Assembly: GCF_000004075.3 (NCBI RefSeq)
Contig: NC_026659.2
Coordinates: 31,576,272 to 31,640,271, forward strand
Direction: 5' to 3'
Length of the DNA: 64,000 bases
Source of the DNA: Cucumis sativus
Lineage: Eukaryota; Streptophyta; Magnoliopsida; Cucurbitales; Cucurbitaceae
Positions 1 to 10,100 of the stretch are shown piece after piece. The position numbers and the translations under genes were made by a program. Position 1 is the first letter of the stretch. Every line of letters begins with the position of its first letter. The notes below the pieces were generated by a model. It had not been told where the DNA came from and did not search any database. It saw only the letters and a program-made list of their open reading frames with translations.

Positions 1-1149
1 ATGCAGCAACTTGGTGCTCTTTAAAGAAAAATTTTGCAAATTACTTCACTCAAGAGTCAAGACCTTTGTCTCAATTGAGCAGTTTTTCTATCTTAGTTAG
101 TTTCCTAGGACTACTTCTGATGTGGTGTTCCCTGTCTGGACTTCCATGGAGCTTATTTCTATGCTTTCTTTTTATTTTCTCAGTAGTATCTTGGTTGTAC
201 TAAAAAGGCTTATATGTTTCTAGCCTTTTTTCTTTTCTAGTTTTCAATGATTTTTTATATTTGCTGTATTGGCTGGATTCCGCTCTCATTGTAATAGGCT
301 GGATTTTGTTCTCATTGTTGTAATAAGCTAGTTTTAGCTGGGATATGATGTTTTGGTGCTAAGGGGGTGTCAACCTAGTTGAGATGTCTGGGTGCACCTT
401 CTGATCTCTATTCTTCTTCCGCTTGTTTGGACTTCTTTATTTAGCTCTTTGTATAATTCTCTTGTACATTGAAAGTTTGTCTCTGTTTCAAAAAAAAAAA
501 AAATGAAGAGAAGACGTGTTAGTTGTAGTCTCAACACTCACTTCATTATTGGATTGGTATTTACTTCAACTGATGGGTAAACAACTGATGTATTTACTTC
601 AATGGTCTTAGATATAGCTTCATTCATAGGACAATTCTCAAATGGCATTCTTGTAGGAGTAGCTATATTATCAATGGTCAATATTATCACTGTTCCTATT
701 ACTTTGACATTTTTGTCAATGGACTTAGGCTAGTTCAGACTTGTTTGAACACTTTTTGAATCCATTCAAGCAGCTTCCAGCAAGGTTCAAGTCTTTTTTT
801 GGGTGAGTTTCAAGTATTAAACTTATGGTTAGGCCTTTTCAAACATAGTTGATCAACGTTATTTGGGCGAGGTAACAATTATGTGAGAGTTGTTTCGTTT
901 TGGAAGTTTTCTTGTGGTGGTTACTTCTGTTAGATTTTTTTGGAAGAATACTTGAGTTCGAGAGTTGTATTTGGTAGTAAGTGTTTGGTGAAAGTATTAG
1001 TTTTATGCAATGTTTTATGCTGACCTTGAGGTTTCTGTAAATTTAGGTTCCTTTCTTTTTTCAGGTCTCTGTTTGCTTGCTTTTCACTTTTCACACTGTA
1101 TATCTTTCCAACTTCATTTCTTGTTGAACGATATTTCAATCTATTTTTG
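1..1149. other. Upstream region of HISN3, no gene seen
   Basis: No coding region is supported here. The first 500 bases read like the 3' part of a retroelement: T-rich, non-coding, ending in a run of A at about 490-502. The remainder to 1149 is AT-rich sequence with only short random open frames. It should contain the HISN3 promoter and leader, but I see no convincing TATA box or leader intron. Confidence 0.5.
230..503 (+). repeat. Retroelement 3' tail with poly(A), containing a dispersed 50-bp motif
   Basis: The segment ends in a 13-base A run preceded by a short 'ttgtacattgaaag' block, as a LINE or SINE 3' end would. A motif at about 363-412 (core 'tgtcaacctagttgagatg', then 'ggtgcacc' and 'tgatc') recurs at 3765-3825, 10815-10900 (reverse strand) and 49495-49560. 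The copies differ from each other, so the family is old. The autonomous partner is not visible here. Confidence 0.5.
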
Positions 1150-4100
1150 ATGGAATTGATATTGCCCTTTACAGCTTGTAAGGCGAGAAATCGGTTTTAT
1201 AAGTTTGAAATGAAGTTCCAAAGCTTTTGTTCTACAAGAAGTTCCAGTCTATGTGCATGTTTTGGAGCTTCGAGCTCATCGAACTTTGGAGCTATGAAGC
1301 TTGGAATCATTGGAGTAACAACTTCACTATCTTCCAGTAAGCCCAGAATCATTGTGCGTGCCCCCACCCCCCTGTGACATAAAGTTACAATAGAGACTAA
1401 TTTCAAAACTATTAAACTTGTAAGATTTATGTTTTAACATTTGAAAGCATGTGGACTAAAATAGACTAAGTATCAAAGTACAAAGACAAAAATGGTATTT
1501 TAACTTAAAAGAATATGGAATGGGTTTTTGATACGGAATAGCGATAGTTAAACAATATTTTTGAAGTTTTGGTAACATGTCAAAAAAGAGATTTTAATGC
1601 CTATTTTTCAAGTTTTGTTTTCTTTAGTATGGTTTTTTTAATTTATTTTTAATAATTCAATATATTCTCTTTTTAATTTAAATTTATGAATATACAAAGT
1701 CGCATTTTTTGTCTTCATATTAAACAAATTAATATCATATAATGTTTTTTTTAATATAGTAGGAGGTGGGGGTATTTGAACAACAAATAGATTGGTTGCT
1801 AACATTTTCGTATCTCACTTGAGTTATACTTACTTTGATACATTCTATGATTTAAATAGGGTAATTATAATGGATGACCATTTGAGGAATAATAATTAAG
1901 GATATAACAACGTTTAAAAAAAATTTCCAATATAGCAAAATTATCGCTGATAGACTTGTATCACTGATAGACTCGTATGATCTATCGGTGATAGACCAAT
2001 TTTTACAACATGATCTATCAGTGATAGACTCTATCATCGATAGAATTTGACAAATTCTGTTATATTTGCAATTTGTTTAAAATGTTGCTATATACTTAAT
2101 TATTTTGAATTTAATTGCTAAATTTGCAACTATCCCATTTAAATATTCTATCGACACATCTAAAATTATATTGATATGAATTTGTGCCCTCCCTACATCC
2201 AATCGTGGATCCGCCACTGATGTATTGTGCATTATTGTATCTTGTAAAAATTTTAACTTGTTTTTGTTCTGGGCAGAATCCTCAAGAATGACTGTTTGTG
2301 CAGTTAGTTTCCGCCCTTGTATTGATATACACCAGGTATTTGATCTTTTGTTTGGCTACATTCCTTGACTTTGAGAAAGTTATTCTGTTCTTTTTTTAGT
2401 GAAGAACATTTCATTGTACAAATGAAATAATGAGGAACCCAAAGCACCTATAGGTGACTACAGAAAAGATTTTCAATGGGAAACTAAGACAGACTAAAGT
2501 CCTTAAACGAATGCTTATTTTTGCACCAATACAAAGCAGTAGAGGGAGCCAAATTCATACTATGAACAAAATCAGAAAAGAGTTTCTAAAAAGACGTTTG
2601 TTGCGTTTTCCCCATAAAGTCTAGAAGTTGGCATGTAAAGTGGCCAACCAAAGCTCCTTTGTAGAGCAATGAAAAGGATTCCCTACCATGAAAGAAGCCA
2701 GAATATCAAACATACTATTCGAACTGATTGTAGACCAACCAAAAGCGTCCAAAACAATATGCCAGAAGCAAGCAGCAAAGGACAGTGTAAAGAAAGATGA
2801 GCTGCAGATCCAGAATGCCTTTAGCACATGAAAGATGGAATCTAGAATCTTCATCTCCACTAATTATTATAGAAGGATGCTCGAATTTTTATGAGGATAG
2901 ATATAATTTCAAGATAATTTGCGAGGAATTTTGATCTGAAATTGAAATTGGCGCAGATCTTGCAAGTCTATTTCAGAAATCAGAAGCAAAGAAAGATGAT
3001 AGTTGTTCAAGAGATTCAGCCAGAAGCTTCATTTGATATCTCTTTCCTCTCTTGTTTGAGGTTGGAAGTGCCTAAGCCAAAGTAAAAGTCTTCCTTGATG
3101 AAATCAGTTCAAGAGTTAGAGAGAGTTTTCTTGTCACATGGATTAATTCTTCCATTTGGTGCTCTCTCATTAGGTTTTTGTTTGACTTTCTCATCCATGA
3201 TTTATGGTTATTTTGGAAGACCTTTGTCTTTATCGTCTAGTTGTTTATCTCTATGTATTTGTCCTTTTTGCTTTTCTTTCTTCGTGTTTAAACATTAGTC
3301 TCTTTTCATTATTCTAATGAAGTCCCCATCCATTTCAGAAAAAGAATAATGAAGATTGTCAAAATATTTTATTTGATTGCCAATATCTTTGGAAAAGTGG
3401 AGAAGTTATCGACACTGTTTAATATTCGTTGGGTTTTTTTTTTTTGCAATGATTATAAGGAAAACGTATCTCAGTTCTTAATAGGTCCTTCTTAAAAGCA
3501 CATTCATATCATTTATGGATTAATGCTATAAAAAGTTTGATTTGAAAGAAACCAACATATCTTCCAAGACAAATCTCTTCAATGGTTTGATCGTTTTGAG
3601 ATTGCTAGAGCGAAAGCTTCCTCTTGGTCCTCCCTTCTCCATTATCTCTTCAGATTACTCAGTTCAAGATATTTGTTCAAGTTGGAATTCTTTCATTCAT
3701 GGAATGTAATATGTCATTATGACATACAATCTCTAATATTATGGTATTTTATTTTAGATGCGATGAGGGTGCTAGAGTGTGTTAACCTAGTTTAGGTAGT
3801 CGAGTGCACCAATTGATCCCTAGTATTTGTTGAATTTTAGTCTCCATATTGTTGTATTTTGCAGAGTTATACACTTTTCATTGTATCAATTAAAGTTCCA
3901 AAAGAAAACAAATAGACACACTAGATGAAGAGATAGACATGTAGGCAATACGATGTTGAGAATGATCAACAATGTTAACAACACCCAGGCAAAGTTCCCA
4001 TAAGAATATTTTAATTTTCTTTGGGAAATGATTCAGCCAAATAGCATAATATAGATCGTTAACAAGAGGCTCAACAATACTCACCAAATCATCCATCAGG

Positions 4101-7100
4101 GATTTAATAAAGAAAGAAGAAGGAATGGTGAATGGTGAATTTTGACAGAAAATAATAACGGAGACGGAGAAACCCATTCAAGAACTTCTAAATCATTGAG
4201 GTTATTGCAAAGATGCAAATCCCATTCAAGAGCTTCTAAATATCAGGGACTTCCTATGGGTAGGGATCTGAGAAGAGAAGGGTAAAGGTTTCCACTAGAT
4301 GAAGTGGGAGGTTGTTGAGAAATCAGTGTCTTTAGGGGGTTTAGAAATTGGGAATTTAAAGACTCGGAACAAAACCTTTTTAGCCAAATGGCTATGGCGC
4401 TTTTATGTGGAGCCCAATTCTCCTTGGCATGGGATTATTTTGAGTAAACATAGTCCTCATCCCTTTAAGTGGTTGGCTGAAGGGGGTAAAGGCACTTACC
4501 AGAATCTTTGGAAAGTCATTTCAAAGAGCTCCCTGGCTTCGTTCCTTGGGTCTGTTGTATGGTGGGGGATGGGAGAGATGTATTTTTGGGAGGATCATTG
4601 GGTGGGGGAGCATCCCCACTTTGGGGCTTTTCCTCGATTGTATAATTTGTCCTCGCTTAAAAATAATTTTGTGTATGACTTTCTTGTGTGGACTGGAAGC
4701 TCTTGTTCGTTTTTCTTTGGTTTCCATTGTAGCTCTTATCGACAGAGAAACGATGGATGTGATTTCTCTTCTTTTGCTTCTCGAGAGTCACTCTTTATGT
4801 CTTGGGAGGAGAGATGTGAGAGTCTTGAATCCTAGTCCTTTGGACGACTTCTTGTGTAAGTCTTTTTTCCAGGGCATGGCTAATCTTTCCTCTTTGGTTG
4901 AGTTGGTTTTTTCGTTGGTCTGGAGGAGCAAGGTCCCTAGAAAGGTTCATTTCTTTACTTGGAAAGTCTATGACCGTATCAATACATTAGACGGGCTTTC
5001 CAAGATGTCGTTGTTGGTTGGGCCTCTTTGTTGTATTATGTGTGGAAGGCGGAGGAAGACTTTGGCATTGTGAGTTGGTGAGTCGTGTTTAGAACTCTTT
5101 TTTTCAGACTGCTTGAGTGGTATTTGTAATGGAGTTGTTAGAGATATGATCGAGGAGTTTCTCTTCAATCTGTCGTTTGGGGAGAAAGGTCGCGCTCTTT
5201 GGTGTCAAGTGTTTGTGCTATTCTGTGAGTGCTTTGGGATGAGAGGCATAGTAGGTTGTTTATAGGTGTTAAGAAGGGGAGTGAAGGTTTTTGGTCCCTT
5301 GTTTGCCTTCGTGTCTCCGTTGTACTTGATTTTGAAGATCTTTTGTGATTATCCTATGAACATGATTTTGTACAGTTGAAGTCCCTTCTTATAGCGGGAT
5401 TCCTCCTTTTTGTGGGCTTAATTTTTTGTATGCCCATGTGTATCCTTTCCGTTTTTCTCAATGAAAGTTGTGCTTCTCATAAAAAAATGACAAAGATGCA
5501 AATCCCAGGTCACAAAGTCTTCAATCCACACGTTAGCCCCTTTAACATTAGGAAAATGAGCAAGTTGAAATAAATGGGGAAAGCCAGCAAAGAGAGCACT
5601 ACAACTAAGCCAATGATCCTTTAGAAAAGGAATAGTGGTATCAGTACCAAGTTCAATATATATGTATGATTAGCCACAAGGTCCATAGTTTGTCAAATAA
5701 ATCATCGTGGAGTTTTTGAATAATAGTTTACCAAATACACGAGCTAGAATAATATTCAGCCACAATAAATTGTCTCCATAAAGATTTTTTTTCATTTAGA
5801 AAACGCCAAATCCATTTAGCCAACAAAGCAGAAGTTCGACAACAAAAATTGCCAACACCAAGGTCACCCATTAATTTTGGAGGTTGAGTTAACTTCCGAT
5901 TCACCTTATGGTTAATCCCTAACAACTCACTCCTAGGAAGGTTTATGGATAAACCAGAAGCATGATAGAATATATAATAACCTCATACAATCGATGCAAA
6001 GCAAAAGGATTAACTATTGGAGAAAGTAAAGTGTCATATGTAAATTGTAAATGGCCAAGGACAAAATGAGAAGCACCAATAGGGTAGGAAGCAACAAGGC
6101 CCCTCGGATAAACTATCCTCCATTAATTGACTCAAACAGTCGGCATCTAATACCACTCGATGAAAACATAGTTGTTTGAAGAGGCATCCAAGCTGAACTC
6201 TAGTAATTGACAAAATTCAAGGAAAATTGGAAAAATGGAAAAGATTAAACTTGTCAAGAGGAGGTCGTGCCACTTTACACAAGTTCGTTCTTTACCATAT
6301 CCCTACATATTATATGTCAATATTCTTAATGCTGGTGATTAATCAATGGAGCTTCTTTTGGGAAGGACACTCAGGAGGTCAATTGAATCGTCTAGTTTAA
6401 TGGAACTTGGTGACCTGAATGCAAGAGGATGGGAGCTTGGTTTTGGAGACTTGGAAAATAAAAATCTTGCCCTCCTAGCTAAATGGGGATGGAGATTTTT
6501 CAATGAAGTTTTCCTTTGCGTAAGTAGTAAAGAGCATACATGGAGAAAGCCAATTCAGTTGGCACACCAAAGGAAGTGTTTCTTACAGCCGTCGCAGTTT
6601 GTGGATTTGGTGGCTATGTTTAAACTCGACAGTTGCACGAGAATAGCCTTATGGCATGATCACTGGACTGATTTGATTCCATTCAAAGACTTTTTTCCAA
6701 GGCTGTTTAGACTCTCATCAAACTCAAATGGAGATTTCATGAATTCTTGGGTCTGTTTACTACATCTTGATCTTTAAATCTCATGAGGCAATTAAAGGAG
6801 GAAGAAGTTGATGATTTCCAAGCTTTGGAGGCAATTGATCGTTTTTTGCACGATCGATCAAAGATAAATATTGGGAGGGTCCTATACTTGACGAAGTGTA
6901 TTTACCATTACTTAACGGAATACCACACAACTAATAGTTGATGATCCATTGATTGAACATATGCATGCTAGGGGATATTGAGTGATCATTAGATTTCTCC
7001 TAAGGCGATTAGATTACATTAAATTCACCACCAATGATCTTATCATCATTTACCCCCCACGCTTGATAAATCATCAAGTTCTTGCCAATAATTTGTCTGA

Positions 7101-10100
7101 TAGCCCATAGACTGCATGAAGGCAAAAAGTGAAACCGTCAGCCAAGGCCACATGAATAAAAATAGTTTAACGTCCTCAAATAACCTCATGAATAAGAAAA
7201 TCAGGTGCACGCCATAAAACTAAAATATCTCTAGCCGAGTCTTGACCATGGCCTGCTTCCTCTAGGCATTTAGATCAGGTATGTTCCACGATAGGAACTT
7301 CATTGATCATTCTCTTCACCCTCCATGATGGCTAGAGTAGTCATTTATCAGAATTGAGGATTGAAGATTCTGTAGTACTTACTGTACCTTATTTCGCTTC
7401 CCATTGTGGAGCATGACTTTTTTGTCTTGGAGGGGGAAGCGAGGGAATAGCCATGATGCATAACCCATGTTCGGATAAGATAAAGGCCATATCATGTAAG
7501 TTTAGAGTGGTGTTGGGAATTGGATGTTTGGTTTGTTCGGGTAGGTGAATGTGCTGGTTGTGCGGGGCTGGTAATTGGACAATTAAACTCAGTTGGGATT
7601 GGAGGGAGGATGGAAAGAGGTTGGTGTCCTTCCTCAGGGTGTTCGCTAAAGATGGTAATATCTAGTGGTTGGTGTTCAAAATCTTAGGGTGTTCGCTAAA
7701 GACGGTAACATCTAGTGGTTGGTGTTCAAAATCATCTTGTGGTTGGTGTTCAAAATCATCTTGTGGTGTAACTGGGTTTATTAGGTAAGCTTCTGTATCA
7801 GAATATAGTTGGGTTGGACTTTTGAGGTTCGTAAAACTTTTGGTGGTTGCTTTTAAAGAAGATGGGCCATCGTGGAATGTCATTGCCAAAAGAAATGGTT
7901 GGGTAAAAGAGCGGGAAGGACATTTGGTGTGGTGAGGGATTAAAATAGGAAAGGTTAGGGATGAGGGTTGTGCAGTACTCATTTGCCAAAATCTTGTCCA
8001 CCAAATATAGAGGGAGGGTCAACTGCATGGAAGGACGGTCAACTGCAATCTCAGTTTCGTTAATTGGAGATTTACCTTTGTCGAGTTAATTGGGAGCCTT
8101 AAATTGTCGATAATAATGGTGAGTTATTACTCATTAATGTCAAATTCAATTTCACCGTTGGCATTGACACTTCGTGTGAATCTTGGTGGTGGTATCCAAC
8201 AGGAAGACCTTTAATATGAATTGTTCATCCCATTCCGACAATGTCTGGTGGCAGAGATAATTGTGTTGCTTTGTGTAACCTTCATTCAGGCAGCTCTCAA
8301 GTTGATGCCCATTTCTTATTGGTTTGAGGCACCGATGAATCCACCACATCAGTCTCCAATAAACTTGAAGATCTTATCATTCCATAGAGTTAGGGGAAGG
8401 TTATAGACATTAGTCCAGGCACTGTAGGAAGATGTTGATTGTTGTTGGAATGGGGGCAGGTTTGATGCATCCCAAAATTTCGTCGGAATTTTAAACAATT
8501 AACTCAGTTGGCTTGATTTCTAAGATTTGCAGCGTGTTACAAAGCCTTTTCATCAAGGAAATGATTGATGGTGCAATTGGTTGATAGAGAGGATTGTATC
8601 ATCGAACAAATATCTGACCAAGAGTCATGTAACTCATATCGTTGTACCACCACCACCATCGAGTTCTAGTCCAATTAGGGGGACCGGAGGTCATTAGGTG
8701 GTAAAGGAGACGTCAGGAGTGCTTTAGACTGCAATTAAATGGCAACCCTGTAACTTGGCTGCTTGGTAGTTCGTTGGATTGGATCAATCTTGTAGTCAGA
8801 TGAAGGAGAAGAAAGAGAACCATGCTTCTTCTGATGGGATAAAAAGCTTGGTCCAGGACACTGTGTGGTTAGATGGGTTAATTCATCAAAGTAACCATTT
8901 TTGTTGTGTCATTCCAACCAAAGTGTGGCATTAACATCATTGAACTTCTTGAAGAACTCAAAGTTACATGGATCTCAACGGAGCATGTTGAAAGAAGATA
9001 CCAAGCAGTTCAGTGCTTTCCAAGAGAGATTGAGGGACTGGGTGGAGGATCTTCCTGGTTTCAAGATTAATACTGATTGTTCATTTGAGGCAGCATCACA
9101 CTGCAGCGTGAAGATTTTCCGACCAATAGACGGTGGTGGGTGCTTTCACGGTGGAGGCCACGACAGAAAATCAGTTATGGAAAGTTAGGTGGAGGAGGGG
9201 GAAGGAGAGGAGAGAGGAGAGATGTGAGCATTTCGGTATCCGTAATTTATATTGTTTTGCATTTTGGAATGGTGAAATTAGTGGGATTCAATTATGCATT
9301 TGTAATTTAAACTAATTATTTAAGTTACAAGTATAATAATTAATGAGGCCTCGGTTAAATTTAGAAAATGATGTGTTTCCTTCGGTTGCAATCTGATTTT
9401 TTGTATGTTTTTATTAGGGGAAAGTGAAACAAATCGTTGGATCAACTCTTCGAGATTTAGAGCAGGATGGATCAACTCTTCTCACCAATTTTGAGACAGA
9501 TAAATCGGCTGCATACTATGCAAACATGTACAAACAAGATGGGCTTATCGGTGGTCATGCCATCATGCTTGGAGCAGATCCTTTGAGCGTAGTTGCTGCC
9601 CATGAAGCGTTGCATGCGTATCCTGGTTTGTTCCTTTTTATTTTATTACTATTATTTTTTTACTGAATGATATAGTTCTTCTTGTGTGGTCAATGTTAGT
9701 TCTATTTATTTCTAGTGTCATGTTGGATGTTGTATCGATTTTTGGATGTCTATAAATGTGTTCAATTTGGCATCCAAGTGAACATCAGCATTTGTTTATG
9801 GTCTTCTTTTGGATATTGGTAATTTCCTTTATTTCATCTAGTTGTGATAGTTTTTGAGGATATTCCTGTGCTCATACTCGATGGTCCTCAAAGATTTAAA
9901 AACTTATAGAACGCACCTCAGCTTAATCTAATGCAAAAGGTGATGAAACGTATAGGTGGCTTACAAGTTGGGGGTGGGATAAGTTCAGGAAATGCTTGTA
10001 GTTATATTGAAGAAGGAGCTAGCCATGTCATTGTTACTTCAGTAAGCTCTTTTCTTTTATCTATTTATGATATTGGTCAATGCATTGGCCGAAATGAGGC

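Noticed and set aside
1147..1149. Upstream TTG as start of the HISN3 leader frame
   Set aside because: Plant nuclear genes start at ATG; the ATG at 1150 follows directly. The same applies to the TTG at 45843 before the F-box gene, whose ATG is at 45912.
1935..2040. Repeated short palindromes considered as a CRISPR-like array
   Set aside because: The units are irregular, spacers are unequal and repetitive, and the setting is a plant nuclear intron. The match to 57833-58020 shows a dispersed element.
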